A stretch of DNA of 64,000 nucleotides from Chloranthus sessilifolius (Eukaryota; Streptophyta; Magnoliopsida; Chloranthales; Chloranthaceae): the NCBI GenBank assembly GCA_021018995.1, contig CM037590.1, positions 106,021,097 through 106,085,096 of the forward strand, in the 5' to 3' direction. Below are positions 11,892 through 23,276 of the stretch, piece after piece; within the stretch, counting starts at the first letter, position 1; each line of letters opens with the position of its first letter. A model generated the notes under the pieces. The model ran no database searches and was not told where the DNA came from. It saw only the letters and a program-made list of their open reading frames with translations. The translations under genes and the position numbers were made by a program.

Positions 11892-12870
11892 TGATTGCCC
11901 CAGAGGTGTGTAGACTCAGTCGTAGCGGGCTCTCCTCTATTTCGGGGTCATTTGCATTCCTTGCCCATTCCCCATGCTTTGTGTCTGCTCAGGCCTAACA
12001 GGTGCTGGTGGGGCAGCCTGAAATTGAAATGGGGTTGTATTGTTATATTGGGCCGGGTATTAACTATGTTCTGGACATCGCCCCCTGTTCTCTTCTCATT
12101 CCTTTGCTCTGAAAATCTTCTAACCCCGCTGGGTCCACTCGGCATATTCTTATTCAGACGCCCCTCCTTGATGGTGTCCTTGCATCAGTTAGCATTTCTC
12201 ACCAGGTCAGCAAAGCTGGTCTGCTGCTGATATACCAAAAAATCTGAAATCACTGACAGAGTGTTCTATGAAATCATCTCTATCTGTTCATCGTCAGGTA
12301 TTCTGTTCCTGACTTGAGCTGCCAATGCTCTCCATTGCCCCAAGTAGTCACTGAAGTCTCGTTCTGGTTCTGCTTTAAACTAGCCAAGTCAGACTTACCC
12401 GGCTCGATGTCTATATTATAGACATACTGTTCTTGAAAGAGATGCGTCAAGTCCCTCCACGTTTTCATCATAGATGGTTCTAAAGATGTGAACCATCTTA
12501 AAGCCGGCCCGATCAGACTCTTTTGAAAGACTTTTATTAGCAGTCTTTCATCCTCCCCGTATTAACACATGTCCCCACAGTAGGACTTTAAGTGCGCAAT
12601 AGGATTGCTAGTGCCATTATATTTGTCGAAGGCTGACATTTTAAATTTGGGGGGCAGGGGGACCTTAGCGAACAAACACAAATTTGTGAAGTCCGTGGCG
12701 TGGATTTCAGTTTCACCCATTTTCATCAGCTGCTTTTGCATTTTGTCTAACTGTTCTTTCAGCTGTTCTGACTCTTTTGATATAGGGGTCATTTTCTCGG
12801 CCGTCAGTTGGACTTCACTCTGGGCCACCAGGGGATGGGAAATTATGGGAGGAGGGTTGAGGCTGGTCAA
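11892..12870 (-). pseudogene. Tat-L gag capsid region
   Basis: Retrotransposon gag pattern: a Lys/Glu/Gln-rich helix (ESEQLKEQLDKMQKQL), then PPKFKMSAFDKYNGTSNPI, HLKSYCGDM, ALRWFTSLEPSMMKTWRDL and QEQYVYNID. This part of gag forms the particle shell. Stops occur near 12561 and 12280, and the region to 11892 is badly shifted. Order and motifs match Ogre-type gag. Confidence 0.85.
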
Positions 12871-13204
12871 AGCCCCAGCATAGGCCCCACTATTCCTAAT
12901 CTCGTCCTCTTCATATTACTGGTCAGCATAGTGTGTAGTGAGGGTGGGATTCTCCTATTGTTGTTGCATGGGTTGGATGGGAATGACATGAGTGGGGGTT
13001 GGGTGAGCCCATTGGGGGTGAGGAAAGGTTTATTGGGTAATGGGAATTTGGTTTTGAAGTGGGGCCTAATAGGGCCATTGGGTATGGGGGAAGGTTTGGA
13101 GATGGCCTTGGGGTGTGGGGCCATGGGAGAATTGGTTTTGAGGTATGGCATGGGTTTGACCCGGCTATGAAGGTTGGGTTAAATGTTGGGGGTATTGTGG
13201 AAGG

Positions 13205-13640
13205 TATGAGTGTGGGGTTTGGGTTTGGGCCATGAACCCTTAGCCATTTTGGGCCACAGGCCATTGATAGGTTTGGGCCATGGACCCTTGGTAGGTTTGG
13301 GCCATGGACCCTTGGTAGGTTTGGGTCATGGGCCCTTGGTGGGTGTGGGCCAGTGGGCCTGGGTAGGTATGGGCCAAGGGCTCGTGAGGGGTCTGGGCCA
13401 TGGGCCCTTGGTGGGTCTGGGTCATGGGCCCTTGGTGGGTCTGTCCCATGGGCCCTTGGTGGGTCTAGCCTAATGGGCCTTGATGGGTCTAGCCTAATGG
13501 GCCCTTGGTGGGTTTGACCCAATGGGCCTTGATGGGTCTGAGCCATGGGCCCTTAGTGGGTCTACCCTAGTGGGCCTTGATGGGTTTGGGCCATGGGCCC
13601 TTGGTGGGTCTGGGTCGGCTTGGGTGGTGGGGTATTAGGC
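13205..13640 (-). repeat. 30-bp coding minisatellite in gag (GPMAQTHQ type), Tat-L
   Basis: About a dozen 27-33-bp units encode variants of a roughly ten-residue Pro-rich repeat such as QGPMAQTHQ, read on the minus strand. The plus-strand open frame here (Gly/Leu/Val-rich) is a shadow. Units vary in length, giving frame changes. Tat-R has the same array at 37190-37660 with different unit order. Confidence 0.8.
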
Positions 13641-14600
13641 CATGGGGCCCTGGGATATGTGGAAAAAGGGGGTTTGGGCCAATGGGCCTTGGGGTATGTG
13701 GGAGTTTGGAGATTGGGCTATGGGGCCTTGGGGTAAGTGGGTAATGGGGGTTTGGGTGGTGGGGATTGTGGGGGGTTGATGGGGGTCATGGGAGAGTGAG
13801 GCATGGAGATTGGTTAGGGTATGGGATGGGTTCATGGGCATGTGGTGTGGAGGAGAGGGGGTGTTTTGAGAAGCCTTCCACATAGAATAGGTTTGGAACA
13901 TCTCCTCCATCATGGTCATGGAGGAAGGAGTGGATGAAGATGGGGGATTTAAGGGGTGATGGGGTATAGATGGGATGGAGGTGGCGGAAAAATTGGGCAT
14001 GACCCCGGTATAATCGGGCATGGCCACGGTAGGTGGGGGGTATGGGGTGGATGAGGGGCTGTATTGGGTATGATTTGGGATGATGGGGGGCATGATGAGG
14101 AGGGATGAGGAAAGTTGGGCATGGCCCCGATAAAAATGGGCATGACCCGGGTGGATGGGAGATTTTACGGGGGGGTTGGATAGGGTGGAAGTGGTGTATG
14201 TGAATGTGGGTGGATTGGGTCTATAGGGGGATGATGGGAAATGGGGCATGGATGTGGATTGGGAAAATGGGTTTGGGTTTGGCATGGGCATGGTTTGGGC
14301 AAAAGATGGAGAATAGGGGGTAGGACTTTGGATATTTTGGGAGGTAATGGTTGGGAATATGGGGGCACTAAATGGGCCGGTAACGGTAAAGGGGGGTTGG
14401 GTGAGGGGGATGGTGGAAAAAGCTTCTCCCGAATGGGAGTGGGTTGGAGAGCGTTGTGGGGATGAGTCGGGATCAGCGTAAGCCGAGTCCACTACCCACG
14501 ACATTCTACGGGAATGGGTTGGGTAAGGGTGCCTTGGATAAGGCCTAAAAATCCTCCCCCTTCCCTTACGGGACGGCGGAGGGCAAGATGATGTCGTTGT
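13641..14600 (-). pseudogene. Tat-L Pro-rich N-terminal region of gag
   Basis: The longest frame starts at 14504 (MSWVVDSAYADPDSSPQ), but the matching frame in Tat-R begins further upstream, and FRPYPRHPYPTHS is readable before this Met, so the true start is unclear. The region is Pro/Ser/Thr-rich with few charged residues, and contains MTMMEEMFQTYSMWKASQN, which is also conserved in Tat-R. It is probably an unstructured extension of gag. The frame is open for 289 codons. Confidence 0.65.
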
Positions 14601-15008
14601 GCCGGCACCACAAACTATATCTTTTTTTGGGTTTTTGATTTATTATATATACATTTTTTTGAATTTTTTGAAAAAAGTTTTGAAAACACAAAGGTTCTGA
14701 GGCCTTGGAATTCCCTTTTCGGGTGGCTCTCGTACCTTAATTCGAGAGCTACAGCTACGATTTCGAGGCACTTCGGAAGAATCGAAGGAGAACCTTCGAT
14801 CTATTGAAGGCATGGAAATCGAGGCAAACAACCTGATCCCTCGGAATGAGCCAAAAAGAAGTTACCCTCTTTTGAATGGCGGGGGCGTATTGGGTGTCGG
14901 AGATGGCGGGGCCCAAACAAGGCACTAAGCACACTAATCAGGGAACTTAGGAGGTGAAGAAGGCCACATATTCGGGCAGAGGTGCTGTTAAACGTACCTA
15001 TTTTTACA

Positions 15009-15128
15009 CTGGCACAACTATTAGTTGCGCCAAGGTAAAAAAGTGGATTTTAAAGCTGACACAACTATTAATTGCGCCAGTTATAAATTCCAGTGTTTTT
15101 ACACTAGCGCAACTAATACATGCGCCAA
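15009..15128. repeat. Palindrome cluster in the Tat-L leader
   Basis: Three 25-nt units at 15009-15033, 15056-15080 and 15104-15128, related to arm CTGGCGCAACTA. The third has a centre change (TACATGCGCC) that is also present in the matching unit of Tat-R at 35992-36016, so the cluster predates the split of the two elements. Confidence 0.85.
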
Positions 15129-15654
15129 GCAAAAATTGCTGCTTCAAAATGTTTGACTGCAGCCACCAACACCCGAAATGAGTCTCTTTTTTGATTTTTT
15201 TGTGGAAGCTAGGCTTTCAGGAACTGAGCTAATTTTTGGTGATCGATTCTCTCCTTACTGCACCTAAAGGATTTGAGTCCGGTATAACTCGCTAACGCGC
15301 TCCCCAAGGGTTTTAAGCTTCGGAATGGGAACCCACCCGATATACCTCCAGCGCAAGCGCTTTTTTAGATACTAGGTGGGCTGGGACTTTTCTGGATCAT
15401 CACCACTAGGGGCTGCCGCCATACTAAGACTCGGGTAGTTGTATGTGTTCCTAAACCCAACCCTTTGAAAATCTACCCCATAAAAACAAATTAATTAAGC
15501 TCCCTGACTTGGCTAAATTTTAATTTTTTTCAAAGCTTTTCTCTTTTTTTTTTGGAAGTTTTCTTTAGTTCAAAGACCGGGGGTGATTATCCCGTACCGC
15601 CACTACGGGCCGGCGTCCACTGTTAGGATATGACAAGAAATTAAAAAAAAATGA

Positions 15655-15930
15655 CGGGGCCAGTCAAGCGACTAGGCGGGAAATATAAGGTGCTGAAATT
15701 TAAAACCGAATCGTAAAGGCAAGTAAGAAAGGTGCCAGTCAAGTGACTAGGCAAAAATTACTGAAATTTAAAGCCGAAATGTAGGGATAAGTAAAAAAGG
15801 TGCCAGTCAAGTGACTAGGCAAAAATTGCTGAAATTTAAAGCTGAAATGTAGGTAAGCAAGAAAGGTGCCAGTCAAGTGACTAGGCCAAAATTGCTGAAA
15901 TTTAAAGCCGAAATATAGAGGTAAGTAAAG
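15655..15930. repeat. Four-unit tandem array in the Tat-L leader
   Basis: Units of about 67-73 bp repeat GCCAGTCAAGTGACTAGGC, starting near 15659, 15734, 15802 and 15868, separated by GAAATTTAAAGC-type sequence. The motif has inverted arms, AGTCA and TGACT. Confidence 0.9.
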
Positions 15931-16047
15931 CGACTTAATCGGAGGGGTGAGTAAAAAAATAGCAAAAATAAACTTAAAAAAATCAATAACATGTTAGTAA
16001 AATAAAAAATAACAAGGCCAAGTTCAAGGGAAAGCTCTACAAGCTAC

Positions 16048-16065
16048 TCCCCAGCAGAGTCGCCA
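16048..16065 (-). promoter_or_regulatory. Primer-binding site of Tat-L
   Basis: Minus-strand TGGCGACTCTGCTGGGGA, two bases after the LTR end. The same 18 bases are found in Tat-R. Ogre/Tat elements usually use tRNA-Arg; the exact tRNA was not checked. Confidence 0.85.
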
Positions 16066-16067
16066 TT

Positions 16068-17674
16068 TGTGCAACCGTGAGAATCGAGACGATCCAGTCG
16101 CGACGATGCGCTTTCTAATGTAAAATATAGAGTTGACACCAGGAGTTTTTGGTGTCCCGGGATACCTAGTTCATTTTTATGAGCACCGAAGTGCTAAAAA
16201 TATGACTCTGAATCCGGTCCACACCAAAGGCTTTTGGGTAGGGGCTTTGGTTATCAATCGGGAAGGTGTTAGGCACCCGATCAACCTGCATAACGCGGTC
16301 TCTACTAATGGCCAAAAATAAAATGAAGTAAAAGTAAAGAAAATAGCTTCCTCTTGCCCAAAAGGCCTTAGAATCCTATTTGTGCCCCTCCGTTCCTACC
16401 AAAAAGTCGGTGGCGTAACGACAAAAATGGGAGGATGGAGGGAGCTAGAAAGAGATAGGAGAAGAAAGGAGAGAGCCGGAGCCCTCGGGCCCTTGTAGCA
16501 CCATAGGAGAGCCTTGCGTTGGCTTGCTTTGATGAGCTTTTGAAAGCTTGTATGGTGGAAAGATGGGTTCTAACCTCTAAGGCTTGCTAACTAAGAGGTA
16601 GAGAGGGAAGGTGAATGGGTAGCATATACCTAAACTAAGGGATCTAAGGTAAAAATTATCACTCAAAGGAGGTTTTAGAATTCTGGAATTTGTATCGAAA
16701 GTGTGCACCAAAGGGAGAAAGATCTTCTCACTTTAAACTCTTTCTCTCTTAGGGCAAAATTCTCAACCCTTAAACCAAGGGGAGGGGGGCTCTATTTATA
16801 GGAAAAGGGTGGGTTAGGAGGCTACTTAAGAGCTAAATGAGTATAGCAATTAGGTAATCTCACATCTAAAGATTCCAAGGGTTTTTAGAGCCTTAAAATG
16901 TGTGAGAAGGTCCTCCAATGGTGGATGATGGAGTGAGGCCTTAAGTCACTTAAAGGGGTGCAAATAGGCTTCAAAAGGGTGCAACAGAACTAGCAAAATA
17001 CACCCCAAAGGTCAAGGTGGTCAACAAGTCACACCCCAATCACGATTTTTAGGGCAAAATCTAACAGTTATTGTTCATATGCCTGGCGCAACTAATAGTT
17101 GCGCTAGGCAAATGTATAGTAAAACAGTAATGAACAGTGCCTGGAAGTCAGCTCGCAAGGATGGGGCCCGCTTGTGAATATGGCGCAACTATTAGTTGCA
17201 CCATACTTAAAGTGAGGGAAAATTGGCCTGGTGCAATTATTAGTTGCGCTAGGCAAAGTTTATTACTGGCACAACTATTGGTTACGCCAAGTCCCTAAGG
17301 GGGCCCACATGACTCTACATTCATGTCCTCCGAGCTCGGTTCGCCATATCTTTTGACGTATGCCTCTGATTGGGGCGATTCTTGGACCGTTGGAAAGCTG
17401 ACAACCCCTACTCCTCAATGGTATTAGACTTGATCATCGTACAGGGCCGTAGCTAGTTCCTGTGTACCCCTCCTCACCCATTGTCCGGGAAGGTTAGGTT
17501 TCGGGTTTGGAATGGGTTCTAAGGGTCGGGATTGGTTTCTAAAGGTTTGGAATAGGTTCCTAAGGGATCTAGGGTGATTCCTAAGGGTTCCATATATGCC
17601 ATCAAAAGCTCGAAAAATGCACCTCTCTCGAAAGGTGTTTCGATCGGGCCTTGGGCCAAATTTGGGTGTCTACA
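16068..17674 (-). repeat. 5' LTR of Tat-L
   Basis: Runs from TGTAGACACC (17674) to GGTTGCACA (16068), 1607 bp. A TATA box (TATAAATA) lies at 16793-16800 on the minus strand. Four palindromes lie upstream of it at 17081-17109, 17179-17205, 17226-17254 and 17266-17290. The Tat-R LTR is the closest relative in the window. Confidence 0.93.
17081..17290. promoter_or_regulatory. Palindrome cluster in U3 of the Tat-L LTR
   Basis: Four units. In the first the pairing extends to 14-nt arms (GCCTGGCGCAACTA) with one mismatch. The nearest edge is 281 bp from the TATA box, against 283 bp in Tat-R and 280 bp in LTR3. Confidence 0.85.
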
Positions 17675-18588
17675 GGCTGCAACACACTCAACACTTTATC
17701 AAATTTCTGAGACAAACTGTCCACTTTCTTTGCTAGGTCATTGTACACATTTAATTCATATAACTTTCCTTTAGAAGTGAGTTCTCTTATAGCTCTTGCA
17801 GCAGACTCAATACCATTCCTTGATAGAGTCTCTTGCTGCATAGAGTTTTCATTGATAATATCAAACAAGTCCCAAACTTCTTCATCAGGCTTGCTGAGAT
17901 AAGTTCCACCACATGAAGCATCCACCATATCTCTACTTTTAGAATCAATCCCCTAGTAAAATCTTTGAACAAGCTACCACTTGGGGATTTGGTGGTGTGG
18001 ACACTGCCTCAGCTATTCCTTAAATCTTTTCCAACCTTCATGAAAATCTTCAGTTGAGAACTGAGCAAAAGAAATAATGCTCTTTCTCAACTGACTAGTT
18101 CTGCTCATGGGGAAAAATTTAGCCAAGAACTGACATTGTAGAGCATTCGAAGATGTTATGCTATTAGGTGGGAGCATGTTAAGCCAATTTCTAGGCTTAT
18201 CCTTTAATAAAAAAGGAAAAAGTTTCATTTTAGCGGCTTAATCTCCCAGGCCAACAATTTTAAATGTAGTGCACAAGAAAAGAAACTCATCAATGTGCTT
18301 GTAAGGGTCCTCTTTACTTAACCCATGAAAGGATGGTAATATTTGGATGGTCTGAGGTTTAATTTTATAATTGCCCTCAGCAGTAGGGAACTGAATGTAA
18401 AAAGGGGATAGATATGCCTCTGGTGCATAGTAGTGCCTCAGGGGTCTAGATTGCTCTCCCATCTCTAATGTTTCTAAGTGATCAGCAGGTGTAGGTGATG
18501 TGTGCCTAGGTGTAAGGACTCTTTCTATTTCAGGATTTAAAGGTTCAAGCTCAGGATGAAGAGACCTTCTACCCAGCATACAATACAC
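17675..18588 (-). pseudogene. Athila-A gag, truncated
   Basis: Starts with MLGRRSLHPELEPLNPEIER (a further Met is three codons upstream) and continues with ILPSFHGLSKEDPYKHIDEF, LQCQFLAKFFPMSRTSQLRK, FAQFSTEDFHEGWKRFKE and MVDASCGGTYL, all matched in Athila-C gag. This is the Athila form of the retrotransposon gag domain. Stops are seen near 18238, 18012 and 17950. At 17675 the frame runs into the LTR of Tat-L, which explains the foreign last codons of the open frame. Confidence 0.88.
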
Positions 18589-18923
18589 AGTAAGTAAAAA
18601 GCTAACTTATAGCACACTGAAAAAATACTAAATACTACTGCTGAAATTTAAAGAATGCAGAAATGAAACTACAACAGGGGAGAGAGATGCAAACTAAGAT
18701 AGAGTTTGCTCCAGCTGCAGTTGTTGTCTCCCCTAATTGCTATTGCTCCAGATCTTCAAAAATAAAAAATTACACCAGGAATTTATTCAAACACAAAACA
18801 GACAATAACAAGAAAATAAAGAAAAAAGTAAAAATTAAACAAAAACTATAGCTGTAATTTATTCAAACATTATAACTACAACAAATCTAAATAAAAACTC
18901 AGATTTACTACTTCGATCAAAAC

Positions 18924-18941
18924 TCCCCGACAACGACACCA
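18924..18941 (-). promoter_or_regulatory. Primer-binding site of Athila-A
   Basis: Minus-strand TGGTGTCGTTGTCGGGGA, complementary to the 3' end of plant tRNA-Asp with one change. Athila elements are known to use this tRNA. Beyond these 18 bases the similarity to tRNA stops. Confidence 0.85.
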
Positions 18942-19501
18942 AAAATTTGTTGGTTTAATTACTTGTGTTGTGTTCTTTTTATTATAAAAATGGTTAAAAT
19001 ATAATGAAAATAAAGGAAGGCAAAAAAAGATAAAGAGGGGGCCCAAAAAATGAAATCAGAACACATAACACAAAATAACCACACAATCCTGCAAGATCCA
19101 GGGCTATTGTAGCAGCTTTTAATAAGAGTTTATCCCACAGGGAGTGATGATATAAAAACTATAGTAAATCTCCAGATCTACTATAGATCTGACAACTCTA
19201 AACCTAAACTAGGAAAGCAAGGTAAAGAGAGTGTTTTTGGTTATCAGTAAACTACAAACAGAAATAAAAATAAAAATAAAAACAACAATAAAAGAAAGGG
19301 GGTGTAGAGAAGGATGAAAATGATTTGGTAAAATAAATAGAAAATGTGGGATGTAAATAGCTAGGGATTGATTTTTATTGAAAAAGACATGGCAAGGCAT
19401 AGTAAGAGATGGATCTGCAGTTGTCCTTTATTTGGCTACAAACAAAAATATAAGGAAGAAAAATCTAATCCAACCCTGAGATATGGACTAGTACTAGGGC
19501 T

Positions 19502-19533
19502 ATATCCTATCCACTTGAATGGTCATAGGATAT
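19502..19533 (-). ncRNA. Leader hairpin, Athila-A LTR
   Basis: Arms ATATCCTAT and ATAGGATAT pair at all 9 positions around a 14-nt centre containing CCATTCAAGTGG. It is 425 bp downstream of the TATA box. Confidence 0.6.
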
Positions 19534-20159
19534 CCCATGGATATACTCCATTCATGGGGGTTAAATGTCAGAACAAGAAAACCACTGAAGCCACTATGAT
19601 TGGAAGGCTACAAGCTCTTGCATCCATAGGTGCAAAAAATCTATAAAGATCTTAATGCAAAATACAAGAACTTACAGATTTAATGAAATAGTAAAAATAA
19701 CTTTTTATTACTTAAAAGGTACTTATAGATTAGCCCTCAAGGCTGCAGTCTCTGCAAACATCCAGACCCTTTACAATGCTCTCATACAGTCCTTTTATAG
19801 CTTAAATCAATTCTATCTATTACAGAGGCTTAGCCAGACATGCCGAGCTAAGGAAGGAAGAAAATAAAAAGATGACCTAACCCCAAAAATGACCTAAGGT
19901 AAGAATATCCTCATGGTTGCTTCAAATGCTTTTTCTGCATGTTTATATGACTTATATACAATCCATAAAGTGATTTTTTATATTGGCTAATCAGAGAAGA
20001 GGAGAATCAAATTAGTTAGGATTCTACTGATGTGGCTCATTTTCAGCCAAGTATTGCCCCTGATAGTTAGGAAAAACATAGCACACTTGGACAGGTGTCC
20101 CATGTGCTATGGAAGTTTCAGAATACCCTTAAAGTCTAAAAATATCTACTGGCACCCGA

Positions 20160-20740
20160 GCTTCGACAGGTTGAAGAACTTCTGAAGCTTCATAGTGAAG
20201 AACTCGAGTGGCTGGAGAGTTTCCTGAAGGAATCTTAAGTGGTTGGAGTTGAAATCCAGAATTGCTTAAGAGGTAGAAAAGTAACTCGTGAGGATGCTTC
20301 AGAAGGATTAGAAATGCTCGACAGGTTCTCGAAAGGCTGTATTGCTCCTTTCTTTAACTGCGCGAGAAGTCAGATTTCTGAAGGCTTCTCGAGTGGTTGA
20401 CTTCTGATCGACAAGTTAAATTCTACATCCACTCGACTGCTCGACAGGCTATAAGGCTTTTGCTATGATGTGCTCGAGAATTGCTTGAGCTGGAACTTCT
20501 GAAGGTATATCCACTTGACAAGCTCGAGAGGTTAAAAGGCAGCAGTCCTCAACTGCTTGACATGTGATTTCTGAAGGCCAGGAACCACTTGAGGCTGCTC
20601 GAGAACTACTCAAGATGAAGGTTCTGAAGCTGTTATGCTCGAGAGGCTCCTTTACTGCAGGCCTGATGTGCTCGAGAACTGCTCGAGCTTAATATGCTAA
20701 AGCTGTATCTGCTCGAGGGCTGCTCGAGCTAAGACTTCTG
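20160..20740 (-). repeat. CTCGAG/CTCGAC motif array in U3 (Athila-A)
   Basis: More than a dozen copies of CTCGAG, CTCGAC or CTTGAG, often as TGCTCGAGCA-like inverted pairs, in about 580 bp. The same style is seen at 27630-28470 and 29820-30500. Confidence 0.75.
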
Positions 20741-21064
20741 ATCCTTTGCTATTATGCACAATCTACTGCAGCACTCCACTATGCTTGGGTCCCACTTTTC
20801 TCTTATTGCAGAACTTTTAGGGGTCCAGGGCATGCTGAATAGCCCACATGGTGGGGACTACCATGGTTCAAACTATGTAATTCCATTAGCTTTATTATTG
20901 GACTCTAATTTCTCTCTTCTTGGCATTTGTGAGATGCATTGCTGCTTATGTTGTAGATTATTTCTAACTATAACAACATGCTCAAAACTCAATTATTAAA
21001 CAACTCTAAGGTCTAGTAAAGGCTAGGTTAGGTGGTGAAAAGTGGCATAATTTAGTGATTAACA

Positions 21065-22207
21065 CCACCCCAATTTTGTTAACCTGATCGTGCGTGTCTG
21101 GGTTTATGACTTGATTGTATTAAATTTCCTAGGAGTAAAGAAATGTAATTAAGACAACTTTAAAAACCTTTTTCATCAAAATACAAGTTTAAAAGTATGA
21201 GGTTTATACAAGCCTAATTACAAAATTACAACTCATATTTCAAAAGTAATGGAATTATAAACAAAACCAAACAAAAAGGAAGGATCCTTTCAAAAATCCA
21301 AATATAGGTACTGGTAGCTCTATAGATAATAGGAGCTTGAAATTATCAGCTCGTTTGTTGCTCCTGGATCCTTTCGTTTCTAGCTACTCTAATCCTGGCT
21401 GGGTGGCTGTTGACTGGCCTCTAGAATTTTTGGGTCATGAAAAGACCGTAAGTGATGAAGCTCAATAAAGTCTTAGTTAGCATTGTCATAGATTTTTAGA
21501 ACAAGTAGTATATAGATATTTTATAGGTGCATGTACAAGTGGGGTTTCTAGTAGTTGTGAATATAACCAATTATCTAGCAGAATTCTAACTACATGTAAT
21601 GCAAGCATATATTATTTAATTCAATAGTAAACAATTGCAACAATAATAGCAGTTGTTCAATGATATTCAATTCATGATTAAGTAGGAACTAATACAATTT
21701 AAGAGCTAAGCATGCAATCATATTCTACAAATTACTTACAACAATAATATAAAAGGAAAGGACTTGCAACAATAATATTGAGTATAAATTACAGTTTCTT
21801 CAGGATTTGTCCAAATTGATTCAATATAATTTAGATTATCTTAAACATTAGTTGATCATTATTAAGTTCATTAAATATGAATTAATTATTAGTATCTTTT
21901 AATTAATTCAGTGTTGATACCAAACACCAACTATGGTCTTGTTTGTAAACTGTATACCAATGCTTGCGCGAACAAAGGCCGACACTCTCTACCGTTTAGC
22001 CAATCAGAGCAAGGATCAATGACCCTATTGGTCTAACTAGACCCAATCCTCAGCTGACATTTCTATAACCCTTTCATGTACGAGGCGCTCATACGAGCCT
22101 GTTCATGAGAACAAGGATTAGCTATGTGAGATCCTGTATAAGTTTGTATGGTATCATCTTTCGACTTTCATATTTTCAGTTTTCGTTGCACTATCTTCTT
22201 TGCATAT
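21065..22207. other. Unassigned sequence between Athila-A and LTR3
   Basis: No ORF of note. The left edge reads CCACCCCAATTTTGTTAACC, which resembles the start of chromovirus LTRs that begin TGTCACACCCC, so it may be a piece of such an LTR split by Athila-A. This is a weak guess. AT-rich in 21470-21920. Confidence 0.4.
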
Positions 22208-22457
22208 TGTGCAGCCATGGGGATCTCTCATGAGTCCCTCGTCACGACGATGCGCTCGTAGGAAAAATATAGAGTTGCCACCCGGAGGCCTAAATCAAAT
22301 ATTAAAAGCATCAAAGTGCAAAAATATGACTCTGATTTCGGTCTACGCCAAAGGCTCTTAGGTAGGGGCTTCGGTTATCAATCGAGAAGGTGTTAGGCAG
22401 CTGATCAACCCGCTCTTAAGCGGTCTCTACTATGGCCGGGTTGATGTGTGGCTAGTT

Positions 22458-22463
<6 letters not shown>

Positions 22464-22532
<69 letters not shown>
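22464..22532. repeat. (AT)n microsatellite
   Basis: About 34 AT units inside LTR3, at a place where the Tat-L LTR has A-rich non-repetitive sequence. Confidence 0.98.
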
Positions 22533-22535
<3 letters not shown>

Positions 22536-23276
22536 AAATAAAATGAGTGACACTTCCCCTTGCCCGAAGGCACATCGACCCTATTGAAGCCTTCCTGCTT
22601 GTCAAAATTTGGGTAGCGTAATGGCTCAATTCTAGTATAGAGGAAAAGCAAAGAAGGTAGATGAATAGAGGGGAGAGCCGGAGCTCTCGGGCCCTTGTAG
22701 CACCACGGTGGATCTTTGCGTGAGTGGATATTTGATGAGCTTTCGAAAGCAAACGGGTAGTGGAATGGATTTGAATATTTAAGGCTTGGTAGCTAAGAGG
22801 TAAGAGAAGAAGGCTAGAGACTAGTTCTAGCTAGATCTCAAGGATTGATGGTGGAAAATAAGGTCTAAAGGACAAAACTCAATTCTAGAATTTTGAGGGT
22901 TTTGTGGAGGCAATGGAGGAGGAGATTCTCTAATGGTCTTCTCTCTTTAGAAAAATTTTCAAGCCTTTAATCAAGCGGGGGTGGTTCTCTATTTATAGAG
23001 TTGGGGTAGGTTAGGAGGATACTTAAGGGCTAATGAGATTTAATAATTAGGTAATCCTAGATCTAAGTTTTTTGGTTTTTTCAAGGTTGTGGAAAGGTGT
23101 GAATGGGGTTTAATGGTAGATGATAGGAGAGGCCTCTAAGTGGCAAAAGGGTTGAAAATAGAACAAATGGGGGTGCAACAGTCCTATCAAAACCCACTCC
23201 AAACATTGGGGTGGTCAACAAGTCAAACCCCAAATGTGATTTTCGGACAAAATCCCAAAAGTCACTATAGCTAGGC

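Larger units (their letters stand above)
14601..16047 (-). other. Tat-L leader between primer site and gag
   Basis: Untranslated leader. It contains a tandem array near the primer site (15655-15930), a cluster of three decayed palindromes (15009-15128) and sequence strongly similar to the leader of Tat-R. No credible ORF is present. Confidence 0.7.
1..17674 (-). mobile_element. Tat-L: Tat/Ogre-like Ty3/gypsy retrotransposon, 3' end outside window
   Basis: Seen: reading on the minus strand from 17674 there is an LTR, a primer-binding site, a leader, gag, protease with G-patch, RT, RNase H, a second archaeal-type RNase H and integrase, then a spacer and two genes on the opposite strand. This order and the dual RNase H define the Tat/Ogre lineage. 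The 3' LTR would lie before base 1. The 5' LTR start (TGTAGACACC at 17674) abuts Athila gag codons, so the element inserted into Athila-A. Many stops and frameshifts show that it is not autonomous now. Tat-R is a diverged copy of the same family on the other strand. Confidence 0.93.
17675..21064 (-). mobile_element. Athila-A: 5' part of an Athila-like element
   Basis: Minus-strand LTR, tRNA-Asp-type primer site and the start of gag, cut at 17675 by Tat-L. The rest lies left of the window or is lost. Gag and primer site place it in the Athila lineage. Confidence 0.88.
18948..21064 (-). repeat. 5' LTR of Athila-A
   Basis: From TGTTAATCAC (21064) to CCAACA (18948), 2117 bp. TATA-like TATATAA at 19952-19958. 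U3 (20160-20740) is packed with CTCGAG and CTCGAC motifs. A covarying hairpin lies at 19502-19533. The open frames inside are chance frames. Confidence 0.88.

Noticed and set aside
13210-13473. Gly/Leu/Val-rich open frame on the plus strand
   Set aside because: It is the complement of the gag minisatellite; open only because the 30-bp unit lacks stops on both strands.
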